A stretch of 64,000 nt of DNA from Cryptomeria japonica (taxonomy: Eukaryota > Streptophyta > Pinopsida > Cupressales > Cupressaceae). The stretch lies in NCBI RefSeq assembly GCF_030272615.1, contig NC_081408.1, positions 339,856,793 to 339,920,792 of the forward strand, read 5' to 3'. Numbering within the stretch: position 1 is the stretch's first letter; each line of letters opens with the position of its first letter. Below, piece after piece: positions 30,926 to 43,905 of the stretch. Both the position numbers and the translations under genes were made by a program. The notes beneath the pieces are model-generated. The model ran no database searches. It saw only the letters and a program-made list of their open reading frames with translations, and was not told the origin of the DNA.

Positions 30926-33900
30926 AATTGGCAATACATTGAAGAATTGCTAGTTAATAGAAAAATTATCTCCACTGGTGACAATTTTACCCTACTCAAG
31001 AAGCAAATTATTATATTTCTTAAATTATTTTCTATAATTGTAAAAGAAGAGACATTTAAATATCAGTATCATTTCCTTAAAAGTTGGGGTCATAGCAACT
31101 GACCACCTGATCTTCCTTTCCTACCAAATAACATCTTTTATATAGATAGAAGACAAAGCGTATATACAGAATCACCTAATACAAATATTCTAATGATAGC
31201 AAGACATGTAATTGACCTTATACAAAAAAAAGGGCATAACAACCACACTCTGTGCATCTTGAAGATGTTAAAAATAAATTTAAAAATAGACTAAAAAGTA
31301 AAAAATCAAATCTAAACTTAAATATTTCACAGGTAAATGAAATGTGTTGCTTTGCAGAAACTAATTTGAATACTAGGGTTCACTGTTTGAGAAAATTTCA
31401 TATAATGGGCATTTGCAAAAATGTTAGAAAGACAAGATTCAACAACATATAACTCATTCTGCAAAAAAGTTGTCATATTCGAGTATAACTTCATCTTTTT
31501 GATTTGCCACTAAATAATAGTCATTAAGACAATGGTATTAATAGCCAATTTCAGATGGAAAACTACAGTCATTAATTTGCTACCCTATCTTCTATTGTGG
31601 CTAGATTGAAATGCTCAAGTGAAGAGACGTCTACTGTTCAGAATAATTTTCCACATTTTTTCAAATGGTGACATGTTTGTATCAAGTAAAGTTTCTCTGT
31701 TTAGAGGACTCTTCTTATTGAAGTTTACATTATCAAAGGGCTTTTGGTACACTATTCAGTTTGACAGGAAATAAACAGTTTTTATCTGTTTATATAGGGT
31801 TTTTTACGACAAAGATAGTTATTGTGGAAGGGGGTGTTATTTTTAGGAGAAATTGAATGTGAACATTGAGCAGGATATTGAAAATGCATTCCAAATAATA
31901 AAAGGTAATTGTTTGCAATAGATACTAACTTAATGCATAGAAAATCTTCTTGTAGAAAGATGAAATTGATTAGCGCATCTTAAAATTTAGGTAAGAAACC
32001 TAATCTCTAGATAGAAATGAAATACATATGCTTCCTTGTTTGACCTCATAACAAAGGCTAAGAATCGACAAGTCCCAAACAATGTTGACATAAACAGCCA
32101 AAGTATTACCAGAAAGTTAAAAAACATTCAAAATGCGACTATAATTTACTTACATTTTCTATTCCCGGCAGAGGTAGATATACGAAGCAATGAAATACTA
32201 TTCCAATAAACAACTTAAATAGGAAAAGAAAACTCTAGTTGTGAAGGGAAGAGATTGTGCATGCAAAACAACAAACCCTGGCGAGTAGTGGCAACCCGAA
32301 AAACCAGAACTACCCCGCAAAAGAAGAGGTATTATGCTGCTTCCGAGACACCCATTATGCAGAACTGCCCCGCAAAAGAAGAGATATTATGCTGCTTTAG
32401 AGAAACCCATTATGCTGCATTCGAGAAACCCATGTATAACAAGGAAAAAAGTATTAGCCAATCCTTTACAAGAGAATTTTTTTTTTTAATTATAAAGTTA
32501 ACAAATGTGCATGTGTACTTTAAAATAAATTTAAAAAGTTAAAAGAAAGAAAAATATTTATTTATGATTGGTCTAAATAATTTTTTTTAATAACTATTTA
32601 AGCATAACAAAAAAAAAAATCATTACAAGAGTATTGCCTAACGACAAGTACTAATAAGTTTCCAGGCAAGAAGAAACTAAAATTTAACTAACGGTAGTAA
32701 AAAGACAATCATTTTTTATGTTTTTCAAATTATTGTACAATTATGATATATATTGTTTGTAATTTAATTTTTCTTTGTAAAATTATGTTTAAGCTCTTGT
32801 TAAATTAATGCTTTTCATATTTTTGAGCTGTGTACTCTAACTGTAACACTACCAATTTTTAATGAACATTTTTTTTTTATGGAGGTCCAGTCTAGCTGGG
32901 GGCATGATCCATGCCTCATCCCTTATGATGTTGGAGTTTTACACTCAGCAAGACTTAGTGGGCTCAATTGGAGTCATTCAACTTCACCAGTAGACCAAGG
33001 GCTCATTGACATAATAAACATTTTTCACTTCAATATAATTTTCTCTTATTTTTTATTTTTTCTAGGTGTCCTATTAATTCATAGCCTAGTATTAATATAA
33101 ATATCATGTATAAGTTGTTTAAATTAATTATTTTAATTCTATTTTTAAGAAAAAAAGGATGAATTTTTTTTCAAAGTTAAGAACATATGAAATTAATCAA
33201 AAAATAGTGTAAGCTTTCATCTTTAAACTAAAAGAGTATATTTAGATTTTTTTTAATTTGCATTTCTTCAAATATTAGAAAATTAAGCTTTCATTAATGG
33301 ACTATACGGAAATTTTATTTCTTTTTTGTTTGTTAAAAATAATTAAAAATTTTAATCCTAGATTGATTTTGGAAGGATTAAAATGGGAGAAAATCAGCCT
33401 CATTATTTTTCTATGAAGAATCTTTTGGAAATATGTTAAATTATGTTATCCACTTTTGTGTATAATTTTTCATGCCATACCCAATTAATGAGTTGGGATG
33501 CGAGGCAATTAGGATTGAGGTATGGAGGGTAGGAAGGAGTAGATTCTAGCATTTTCCCAAATGAAGAAGTGATTATGTGACTATAAAAGGTAGACTTTAT
33601 ATAAGTGATAACTAAATAAATTCATAGGATAAATAAAATGAGCCAATATATTAGTTGATAGAATAAATAGAGTACTTACAAATGCTTTGTATGACTTGTT
33701 GAGGATATGACATCCCTAGAGTAAGATGGTGGATATCGCTTTGGTACTCCCTTCATCTTGTAATACGCAGACATACTCATATTTAGAAAGTCAATCCTTT
33801 ATTCTTTGCGATGATACTCTTTACCTTGCTAGATAATATCCACATCCTTGTTGTAAACAGAGTTTGCATCAAATGAGTTACATGTCTCTAGCTATCTTTA

Positions 33901-34167
33901 TTTTACTTTATTGTAAATGTGTTTTACAATTATTTGTATACATATTGTTTGGTGTGTGTGTTAGTCTTAGCCCTTGTTTGGTTTGAGTGTGTTTTTTGTT
34001 GCATGTGAAATTCCAGAATCGGCTTCTTTGATTTTCACTTCACCCATTTATCCAATTGACTAAGGTAGTTGATTATGGATTTCATGTTCCTTTGCAATAT
34101 CACTACCTTTCTCCATTCACATTCACTGAGTGTAAAGTTAAGTGGTGGAAACAAAGGACTAGTGGGA
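30926..34167. other. Intergenic DNA, no supported gene
   Basis: Short frames at 31252-31452, 32255-32542 and 32879-33100 show no motif. The stretch at 32225-32440 is less AT-rich and holds a short tandem repeat. Confidence 0.55.
32307..32435. repeat. Short tandem repeat, about 55-bp unit
   Basis: AGAACTACCCCGCAAAAGAA through CACCCATTATGC repeats as AGAACTGCCCCGCAAAAGAA, with a third partial unit CTGCATTCGAGAAACCCAT. Confidence 0.7.
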
Positions 34168-34540
34168 TGTTGCAAGGTGTGTGCCCTTGGTCTCCTTGTG
34201 TTGTGGATCACAATGCTCAGGTTTGTGACATGTCTTAACTACCTCCTATGTATTCTATAAGTCTAGTGGTTGTATCGGGCATAAATAGGTCAATTTTTTG
34301 GTGCAATAACAACCATACTTCTAACAAGTGGTATGAGAGCTTCGGTCACATGTTCAAACCCCCTTGCTTGCGCTTGGGGAGATTGTTGCAAGATGTGTGC
34401 CCTTGGTCTCCTTGTATTTTGTAGCACAATGCTTGGGTTTGTGACATGGCTTAACCACCTCCCATAGATTCTATGTCTAATGGTTGTATCAGACATTAAC
34501 AAATCAATCTTTTAGTGCAACAACAACCATACTTCTAACA
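34168..34540 (+). mobile_element. TRIM (miniature LTR retrotransposon)
   Basis: Two direct repeats, 34168-34326 (159 bp) and 34384-34540 (157 bp), both start TGTTGCAAG and end ACTTCTAACA. The 57-bp internal part starts AGTGGTATGAGAGC, close to the initiator tRNA-Met primer site, and ends GCTTGGGGAGAT, a polypurine-like tract. Flanking pentamers TGGGA (34163-34167) and TGAGA (34541-34545) match at 4 of 5 bases. It has no coding capacity. The two repeats differ by roughly 14%, so it is old. Confidence 0.8.
34329..34340 (+). other. TRIM primer binding site
   Basis: TGGTATGAGAGC differs at one base from TGGTATCAGAGC and stands two bases after the first terminal repeat. Confidence 0.7.
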
Positions 34541-34545
34541 TGAGA

Positions 34546-35479
34546 TTCCACACACTTTACATGAAATCAAGAATATATAGCATCCACCCTTATTTCATAT
34601 TAATAAGGGGTTCCCATTGGGATCACATGCTCCTCACATTGTTCCTGTTGACATTCATTATTCATGTACATCTTCTTTCTCCTCTATTGTGTTTATTAGT
34701 TTTTAATATTTTCTCTATTATATTCATTGTGATATTGATTAGATGTAGTTATTTTAGTTGTTATCTATCAATAGCCCCTATCATGGTTTCTATATCAAGT
34801 TTTCTATTGATGAAGGAAATAATCTGAGGATATAAATGTGAAGAACTCTCAAAGAATTTTCTAAATTTTTTTTATGTATAATGGTGTATATTGTGTGACC
34901 ATACAACATTAGCAACATTATGAGTAGAATTGACTAGTTGGGAGGATACCATTATTTTAATAGAATCTATTGTTATTGAATTCAAATTATTTAGGAAGAT
35001 TTTATCATATTTTTGCTGGATCACATTCTAATGAAATATACATTTGACAAAGGTTGTTATTTTTTCCTTGTTTATCTTTTCAAATAGTGTCAATAAGATC
35101 ACACCATATGGCATTGGCATGTCCTTTCATCACATCCATGTAAAGAAGGTAGTATATAACACCTTGATATGGGTGCTCAATGATGAGAAGGTAACAATTG
35201 AATAGTCAATTGCATTATGCAAAGTATGAAGAAGATATACAAAAAGGTGGCAGTGATTCTTATGTGTATAACAGATGATCTGTTAGTCTCTATTCTCGGT
35301 GTCAATCGTTTGTTGTGATGGGAGTAAAAGTTGCCCTTGATCAATCAACACCATATTTTATGAGAAGGTAGCAATTAGTTTGAAGGAATTTTATGCAAGT
35401 GCAATGCACAAAGTAATAGATAATGAAATTGTAGTCACCTTCTCAAATATAAGAAAATATATTTTATTTCTTTTCATAG
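34546..35479. other. Intergenic DNA, probably decayed retroelement sequence
   Basis: No motif is readable. Its place before a copia RNase H relic suggests eroded pol sequence, but this is inference. Confidence 0.35.
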
Positions 35480-35826
35480 AGATTTAAGTGACTAATTTGG
35501 TGACAAACTAAGAGGCAAAAAAAAAGCTAGACATGAAAATTCTACATAATGAGGTAGAAAGAAAAAAGCGGCAATGCCTATTCCTACATGATGTTGGTTG
35601 AGGAGGGTTAATTTCCTAAGAAGCAGAAAATGTGTTCCTTTGTTGATCGTTGAAGTAGAATATGTAGTTATAATGGCAGTTTAAATGTGAGAATTATTTT
35701 GAGTTATCAATCAAGGAAAAAGCAATCGGGGCTTCATGATAATATCTTTTTTATGTAAAGATCAGTTTTTAATTGGATGCATTTTTGGTGAAATTGACAT
35801 CCAATGGTTTTTTCAATTCAAGGGAG
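35480..35826 (+). pseudogene. Fossil copia RNase H region
   Basis: In one frame near 35608-35700 the reading VNFLRSRKCVPLLIVEVEYV follows the copia pattern SW-S-KQ-V-LST-EAEYVA, with stops after it. The region ends in CAATTCAAGGGAG, resembling a copia polypurine tract. Confidence 0.5.
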
Positions 35827-36107
35827 TCTAGCTAGAATAATTTCTAAGGGGTATTTACAAATAGTGCATAAGATAGATTAATAGTTATTAGATAGATTAA
35901 TAGGTATTAGATAGTAAAAAATAAATTAATAATATTATGTTGGTTAGTTATTAATAGGGATTAGTTATTGTTAATTATTTGTTTGTTTTTTGGTGATGTG
36001 TAATTAGTTGATTGAAAGACTTTATAAAATAAGAAAATTTTTGGTTGATTTTTAATTGAATGAAGAATTACTTGTATATTTGAGGTGGTGTCTCAAATTC
36101 TTCAACA
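35827..36107 (+). repeat. Probable LTR of the fossil copia element
   Basis: It lies directly after the purine tract and ends TCAAATTCTTCAACA. Near the end, TTTGAG and CTCAAA form a hairpin, and ACTTTATAAAATAAG precedes it as a TATA-like box. The start base is uncertain. Confidence 0.45.
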
Positions 36108-36789
36108 ATATATAAATGTGTTTAAAATATTATTTAAAATAAATTGAATAAATTAATGCATTAATACATTAGAATATTAAATAACAAATAATTTATAAAA
36201 TATAATTATTCACAAATATATTATAATTTAAAAAATTTAATATAAATGCATATAAAATTTAAAATACAATTTTTTTTGTTTTTTATATAAGACAAATATG
36301 CCATACATATATATGTGTGTGTGTGGGTGTGTGTGCACATATAGAGTCTTTACATATGGGGAGCAATTATTATTATTGCAAATATAGCTCACTTGGAGCA
36401 AAACTATAATGGTAACCATGGAACTGTATAGCTATAAGAAAGATAAACTATCTATTGGGAATAATTAATTGACTCCCTTAACCTAGAATAGAGCTTCATC
36501 ATGTTCTTCATCCATATAGTTTTATCCAAAATATTCACCAACCTTTGAATTTGTTGTATTTTTTAGGTCTTCATAAGAAGCAATTAGAAAGTGTTTGGAA
36601 TAATTGACCAGGAAATGAAGAGCCCAAAACACCTCAAAAAAATTGGCTACAGTTTTATTTCCTAAGGAAGACCCATGGGTGTGCATGTATTTGGTAAAAT
36701 ATTCTAAGAATCCCATACCTAAGCTGATTTTTATGGCTTCATAGATCCCCCTTAAATTTCTTATATCAAACAAGAAACAAGTCCAAACA
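36108..36789. other. AT-rich intergenic DNA with a short TG tract
   Basis: TATATATGTGTGTGTGTGGG lies near 36308. The minus-strand frame at 36522-36821 has no recognised motif. Confidence 0.55.
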
Positions 36790-36845
36790 TGATGCACATG
36801 GAGTTTATTTGAATATGACAAAGTTTAAAGGCACACCCAAATTAA

Positions 36846-36955
<110 letters not shown>

Positions 36956-38169
36956 GCGGATTTATTCATACAAAGTATAGTCATACACATAAAGTGAATA
37001 CTTAAGTTATAAAACATAAACATGCTAAAGTCTAAATATGATGCACATGGAGTTTATTTGAATATGACAAAGTTTAAAGGCACACCACATAAAGTGAATG
37101 CCAAATTTAGTTCAAATACACACATAACACCTATTGAATATCCAAATTAACTTTCAGCAGGCCAAATCAGAGATCAAGAGGCAAGCAAGAATATAGCGGA
37201 TGGTACTCAGATAACCAATTTTTTAATTTTATGAAATATTGGTTTTTCACCGAACATGCACTTGTTTGTTCAACACATTGGTAAAAGTAGGAAACTAATT
37301 CAAAAAAATTCGGAAAAATATCTATGCCCTAGGTATTGATGTCTTCTTTCTAACCAAAAAAATAAATTGAATGTCGATATATGTAGAACAAGTTATGTGT
37401 TCAAACCTAAACCTATGTTTGAATTATAACTAGTCCAACTTCAAAACTTAATAAAATGAAAAACTTTCAACATATCACTATCAAACCAACAACAAGCCTT
37501 GGATATTGATGTTACAAATCAAGATTCAAAATAATTGAGATTTATCATTTATAGAAAAGAATTTATGCATTTTAGGAGGCACATCACTCTTTAAAAATGT
37601 AGTTTGATGTAAGAAACTACTTTCTGAGGGAGATGGAAAATAAAATAAAAAATCTTCGAAAATTTTTGAAAAAATATATTTAGAATCTACAGACAAAATG
37701 CTACAAATCACTAATTTACATATCTTCAAATTCTTAATAATTTAAAAGTTATAGTTGTCGGAAGTTGAAGATTATTTTAAAAATGTTTATCTCAGTATCA
37801 AAAGTGGGAACCACTGTTGTGAGTTCGCCCAAGTACAAATACACACAAAGTGAATGCTAAAGTTCAAAGACACTTCACCAAAGTAAAACATGAACCATGC
37901 ACAAACTAAAATTAAGTTTAAACATGTCAACGTACAAACATTATAGACAATGTGAGTGCTAAAGTTCAAAGACACTTTATATTAAAGTTCAAATATGCAA
38001 CATAACTATATGTCAAAGTTAATACACTCTTCACACAAAGTGAATCATGAAAGTTCAAGCATACTCACACATGAAAAAGTACAAACACAAATAAAGTGGT
38101 TGCCATAGTTAAAACACATAACGCTAAATATAATACACATCATATGCTTACATGCAAAATAAATGTGTG

Positions 38170-38170
38170 T

Positions 38171-38204
<34 letters not shown>

Positions 38205-38260
38205 CCACAAAGTTAACATTAACACATGCACACACGCACACGCACACACACACAATGAAT
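38170..38260. repeat. (AC)n microsatellites
   Basis: One AC run (38174-38202) is followed by CACACGCACACGCACACACA near 38230. Confidence 0.9.
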
Positions 38261-39270
38261 GCAATGGCACAAACATGCACCAGAATAAGGTGAGCATAAT
38301 TGAAATTTGTTCATAAATACTTTCCATACAATGTGTAAATTAAAATTTGTTCATAGTCCACAAAATAGAAAAGAAAAAATGGATGTCAAAGTTGTTTCCA
38401 ACATGTACACCACGTTGAATGCCAATGTTAGTTCAAATAACACCCCATAAAGTAAATGTAAAAAATAACTCTCAAACAAACACACACACACACACACAAA
38501 CAAACAAATTGTGAATTTTAAACAATAATTCACATAAAGTACAACCATACACATAAAATGAATACTAAAGGTATAAAACAAAAACATGGCGCACATGGAG
38601 TTTATTTGAATATGACAAAGTTTATAGGCACATGACATAAAGTCCACGCCAAATTTAGTTCAAATACACACACAACACAAATTGAATATCCAAATTAACT
38701 TTCAAACATAGACACAAACACAACACATGAAGTTTGTTTAAACATAACAACATTAAAATACAAACTCAACAAATTAAATCTCAAAGTTAGTTCCAATGTA
38801 CATGACACAATGTGAATACCACATTTAAAAATTAACTATCAAATACATATGCACAATTCAAATAAAATAAAAAATAAAAGCATGCTAGAGTTTTACCACA
38901 CATGAAACAAACATGCAAATTTGTTTAAACACATATATTTTGTTTAAACATATAAAATTAAAACATATTTCAAAAAAAAGATACTTGGACCACATACATA
39001 CTTAACACTTAAGTTTAAACATGCCAAGATACAAACACACAAAAAGTGAATGCTAAAGTTCAAAGACACTTCACTAAAGTTCAAGAATCAACCACACACA
39101 AACTAAATTAAGTTTAAACATGTCAAGGTACAAATGCATACAAAGTGAATGGTAAAGTTAAAAGACACTTTATAGTAAAGTTCAAACATGCAACATAACT
39201 TGGTGTCAAAGTTAATGAACTCTTCACACATTGTGAATGTGAAAGTTCAAACATAATCACACATGTTACT

Positions 39271-39907
39271 AGATTAAATTATTATTGAAAGATATTGTGA
39301 TACTTAAATAATTAAACTACATTGTAAATGCCAAATTATTAAATGTGATGAAATAAATTAAAAATTAAAAATTTTATGAAATAAAAAACAATATAAAATT
39401 TAACACGTAGACACTAGATTGAAAAGAATGGTCATGCCCAATGACCATTCCTCACAGCCTTGAGAAAGGGGCCATTTCAACCCCTCCCAAATAAAAATTT
39501 GGCATTAAACAACAAATCTGTTTACACATTAATTTACAAATTTTAATTTCAGCAACTAATTCAAAAGTGGAACATTTTCTTCAATTCTAAATATAAAATC
39601 TTGCATTCAACAAGCCATTCAAGATTCCTAACATTTTTTCCTAAAAATTAAATCAATGTTCAAATGCATGCTTTACAAGTAGTGGATGCCAAAGTGAACC
39701 ACACTAAATAAACAAGTCTAAAATCCACTTTAAACAAATAATTAATGTATGATAAAGATACGCACTCGATATAAACAATAGATGCAATCAAATCCCCTAC
39801 AAATATCAAACTGGATCAAATATAACTTAATGCCAAACTTCAAAACCATGCTTCAATAGGCAATAAGTAAATCAATGTTCAAGCACAATTACACCACCAT
39901 TCTTACA
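39271..39907. other. AT-rich intergenic DNA, no gene seen
   Basis: It holds no long open frame and no ordered repeat. AATGGTCATGCCCAATGACC near 39428 forms a small imperfect hairpin. Confidence 0.55.
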
Positions 39908-41400
39908 ATATTTTTGAATAAGAGAAAACAGGTTTTGATGGGCCCCTAAAACCCATTACAACTAGAAGAACAAAAGATTTACATTAGAGTGCAACAAAAC
40001 AAAAAGACAATAAAATAAGGAAAGACAACTGATGAAATAAATGCTAGCAAACAAGAGACATCAAGTCACAGACCAAAACCCAAAGACCAAAGCTTGTAAA
40101 GTCTCGATTTTCCTTGCTTCCTGGGCTTGCTTAGTTTTAATGACTGCAATTTCTTTATGCATCTAGAGGAACACCTTTTTGAAGCTATCCATGCCAATAT
40201 TGATGCTAAGATCAATATCCAAGTGATGATCTTGTTGGTTCTTATCACCAGTGGTGTCAAGATTAACTTCCAGACCAACCTCCTGGTTCTTATCATCAGT
40301 GGTATCAAGATTAACGTCCAGACCAACCTCCCTGATATTAGAGCTTTGAGCTTCTTTCATGGTCGTATCCTTCTCCATTATACCCTTATCCTTCGACTCA
40401 GTCATGAGAGGTGATGGGTCCTTAGTGCCCACATCCTTTTTTTTTGTGGTCTTTTTTTCTACTTCTGGTTCAAAAGGGTTTGGACCTCCTCAATTCCAAT
40501 ATCTATGTAATTGTCAGTCGCATAATCCTCCTCATACCAATTATCCTCGTCTTCCCCTCTCTGTTTCTTTTTTATTGACCCTTTGTTTTGTTTCCCTTGT
40601 TCTATTTTTCTATTTTTTCTACTAGACCTAGCAATTTGGGGGTCGTCCTCTATCTCAGTATCTGTTTCATAGCCTTTGCCTTCCTAATCATCAGAGTCTT
40701 TGAAATCCTCATTCGAATCAAACTTCTTAGCTATATTCAACTGGACAATCATGTTCTTTATGTGATTATACAAAGTCACCATCAAACCTTTGTGAATTGC
40801 AAGGTTCATAATGGGGCTGGATATGGAATCCTTGATCCCCACTTTTAGGGCACAAAAAAGATAATATGACAAGGAAATTTTATCTTTATACCTAAAATGA
40901 TTAAGTAAGAGAAAGTGGTAGTTGTAAACCCTAGTGTATCTTCCATCAAGCATGATAAATTCTATTACATCAACTAAAACCCTTTGCCAGATTAATTTAA
41001 TTACCTTTGGCGAGAAGTAGGTATGGTTGCCCTTCACCAGTCTATCCTTTTCCACCTCATTCTTCAGAAATTTCTTCACAATAGCGTCTGAAATCTTTCT
41101 ATCCCTGTAAAACTTGATGCCCTCCATCGGAAGACCTGTTGCCTTCGCAATCATGGATTTAGTCACTTTGACCTTCCTATTTTCAATGGTTAACGTTCCT
41201 TCATTCCAGCCATTCTTGAATATTCTCATAATTTCGGGTTGTTTCTCCTACATATTTTCCATGAAATCAGTCATTTTGGCCTCTTGAAGGATTTCCTAGA
41301 CCTACAGATGACTCTTCCATTTCTCAATGGTGGTAGCCTCCATTCTCTTTCCTTTTCCACCCATGATACCATTGATGTCGATAGTCTGTAATTCCCACCC
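39908..41400 (-). mobile_element. ORF1-only LINE-like element, group C
   Basis: On the minus strand ORF1 starts at 41364 (ATGGGTGG) and the element ends with ATGGGTTTTAGGGGCCCAT, CAAAACCTGTTTTC and TTATTCAAAAATA. It is closest to group A, with about three quarters of residues alike in the N-terminal domain by eye, and lies inverted to group A copy 2. The C-terminal coiled-coil part is much shorter than in A and B. Confidence 0.7.
40070..41364 (-). pseudogene. Decayed ORF1 of group C element
   Basis: The longest open part, 41229-40684 (181 codons), covers the N-terminal and middle domains without a stop: IFKNGWNEGTLTIENRKVKV, ATGLPMEGIKFYRDRKISD, YNYHFLLLNHFRYKDKISLS and HKGLMVTLYNHIK. It gives the best view of this domain in the window. 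Two stops lie upstream of it (after KSHL and near ENM). Downstream, a 22-residue repeat (EVGLDVNLDTTDDKNQ, then EVGLEVNLDTTGDKNQ) occurs near 40330-40260, which groups A and B lack. Function is unknown; an RNA-binding role is inferred. Confidence 0.65.
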
Positions 41401-41599
41401 GATTCCTTTCTTCACATTAAACTTTTTGTGATAATCCTCTTGAATTATGTAGTAGTTTCTGATGCTATTGTTGAAGAGGGATAAAAATGCCCATAAATCA
41501 TGCGAAGTTAATCTACACTGATTACTATACCTCCTTCTCAGATGTCTACAGATCTATCTCCTGCTACCATGATATCTCCTTACACATCAGGAAATGATT

Positions 41600-42118
41600 T
41601 CATATCTGACCCTACTTTCCATGATATCTTTCATAACTTAAGATATCATGTGTCGCACATAGTAGCGCCCCTTCGCCATTCCAGGTAATAATTATCTCAC
41701 TCCATACAACCTCATTGGCTGCCCAGTCAGTGCTCCGATTGGCCTCTCTATACACATGGGCAATGTGGCATTTTTTAAACCCCTGTAGAAACTCCCTAGC
41801 GGACTCAATGATGTTCTTGATAGGCCATGAAGGTTGATGATTATCGAGAAGGCAGTTAATAATATTTTTAGAGTCACCTTCCAACCATAGCATTTTGACC
41901 ACTAAATAAGAGGCCAATTTAATAGATTGAAGGGCGCCCATATCTTTTGCCATATGATTGGTCTAAATTCCTAAGGGATAGGCCACCACCCCAGTACAAA
42001 ATCCAGCCCCATTCCAAATGACACCACCGCAACCAAGCGGACTTGGATTTCCTTTCACCCCATCCCATCAGAGTTGGCCTTAAACCACTCATTGGGGGGA
42101 AAGGACCAAAAACACATA
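41600..42118 (-). pseudogene. LINE RNase H domain fragment
   Basis: On the minus strand, FGPFPPNEWFKANSDGMG (about 42105-42050) is the usual start of the RNase H domain of plant LINEs. MLWLEGDSKNIINCLLDN (about 41890) and HIAHVYREANRSTDWAANEV (about 41767) are its middle and end, with the HVYREAN block diagnostic. A frameshift near 42040-41960 and missing acidic residues mark it as dead. The 5' side ends at the junction with the group A element; the same junction is seen at 1-30, so it predates the duplication. Confidence 0.8.
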
Positions 42119-42123
42119 CTTCT

Positions 42124-43905
42124 ACTGATTTCATGGAGTGCATGCAAGAGAAATAACCTGAAATTACGAGAATCTTCAAGAAGGGATGGAATAAAGGAAC
42201 ATTAACCATAGGCAATAGTAAGGTCAAGGTGATTGAAGCTATGATCTTTGAGGCAACGGGTCTTCCAATGGACAACATCAAGTTCTACAAGGATAGAAAG
42301 ATTTCAGACATTGTTGTGAAGAAGTTTCTGAAGGATGAGGAGGAGAAAGCCAGATTAGTGAAGGGTAGCCATACCTACTTATCGCCAAAGGTAAGTAAGT
42401 TAATTTGGTGAAGGGTTTTTCTTAATATAATGGAATTTATCACTCTTGATGATAGATATATTGGGGTTTACAGCTACCATTTTGTCTTACTAAATCAATT
42501 TAGGTATATAGTTAGATTTTCTATTTGATATTATCTTTTCTACACCCTTAATGCTAGGATCAAGGATGCAATATCCAACCCCAATATCAAGAAAGCAATC
42601 CATGAAGGTTTGATGGTGATTCTGTATAATCACATCAAGAACACTACCATCCATCTGAATATTGCTGAGGTTTCTAAGTTAGAAGAGGACCTTGACGACT
42701 CTAATGATGAGGAACACAAAGGTTATGACATGAAAGCTGAGATAGAGGATCACCCCCAAATTGCTGGGTCGAGCAAGAAAAGAAGAAAAGGAGAGCATGG
42801 GAAATAAAATAAAGGGTCGACCAAAAAGAAGCAAAGAGAGGAGGATGAGGATAGTTGGTATGATGAGCATAATGAGACTAATAATGACATGGATACTAAA
42901 AGTGAGGAGGTCCAAATCCTCATGAGATAGAAGCAGAAAAGGAAGACTCCTAAAACTAAGGATGTGGGAACCAAGAATCGGTCACCTCTCATGACTGATT
43001 CTAAGGATAAGGGCCTGAGGGGGAGGATACGACCATGAAATAAGCTCAGAACTCTGAGGTCAGGGAGGTGGGACTTGAAGTGAATCTTGAGGCTGCTGCA
43101 GACAAGACCCAGGAAGAGCATCACTTGAATATGGACCCCTATATCAATAACAACATGGATAGCTTCTAAAAGGTGCTCGTTTGGATGCAAAATGAAATTA
43201 CTGGAATTAAAACCAAGCAAGCTGAGGAAGCAAGAAAAAATGAGACTTTAGAAGCTTTAGGATTGGGTAAATTCAATTCCCTCCCTAATTGTCTCAGTGA
43301 TCTTACCAAAGCTATTAGTAATGCAAACGAGATCATCAATGCTAATTGGAATATCTTTCATAGCCTAGAGAACAGAGTAGGGGCCACTAAAAAAAGACTT
43401 GATGGCATTGACAACATGTTAAAAAATATTGGTGAGCAAAATCATAAGATTCTTAAGGCTACCTCGGCTAGTATGAAGGCTCTTATCAGTAAGCTTGAGT
43501 ATGACCATGGGGATAAGGCTTCAGTGGGAATCATTGAAGTGAAGGAAGGTACCCAAGAGGATAAGGAGACTAGGCTTGGGAGAAGAATGTAGACGAGCAC
43601 GAGAAAAATATAAAGCCACAACAAGGAAATTGAGGAAATCAAGCAGGCGACTGATAATATGGAACAACTAGAGCTTTAATTTGTTGAAATGCTTCAGAAC
43701 TTAACCTAAATTTGAGCTCATTCCATCGGTCATTTTTGTTTTTGTTTAGTTGTCTCTAACTTGGTGGCGTTTTCACTCATCAGCTTTCCTTTTCTTAGGT
43801 GTTGTCTTTTGTGTGTTGTTGCACTTTAATGTATATATTTTGATCTTTTGGTTGTAATGGGTTTCAGTGACCCATCAAAACTTGTTTTTCCTTATTCAAA
43901 AATAA
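42124..43905 (+). mobile_element. ORF1-only LINE-like element, group A, copy 2
   Basis: This duplicate of 31-1812 is colinear throughout. The 3' hairpin is at 43857-43875. The last part of the coiled coil ends at a TAG (43590-43592), where copy 1 reads CAG and continues. Confidence 0.7.
42136..43680 (+). pseudogene. Decayed ORF1 of group A element, copy 2
   Basis: It has the same blocks as copy 1: N-terminal domain 42166-42411, linker 42610-42807, coiled coil 43173-43592. The methionine codon at 73 in copy 1 is ACG here. Most stops are shared with copy 1, so decay began before the duplication. Confidence 0.65.

Noticed and set aside
32879-33100. Sequence starting ATGGAGGTCCAGTCTAGC as a possible tRNA or gene
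   Set aside because: No cloverleaf could be drawn and the frame soon becomes AT-rich and hydrophobic without a motif.
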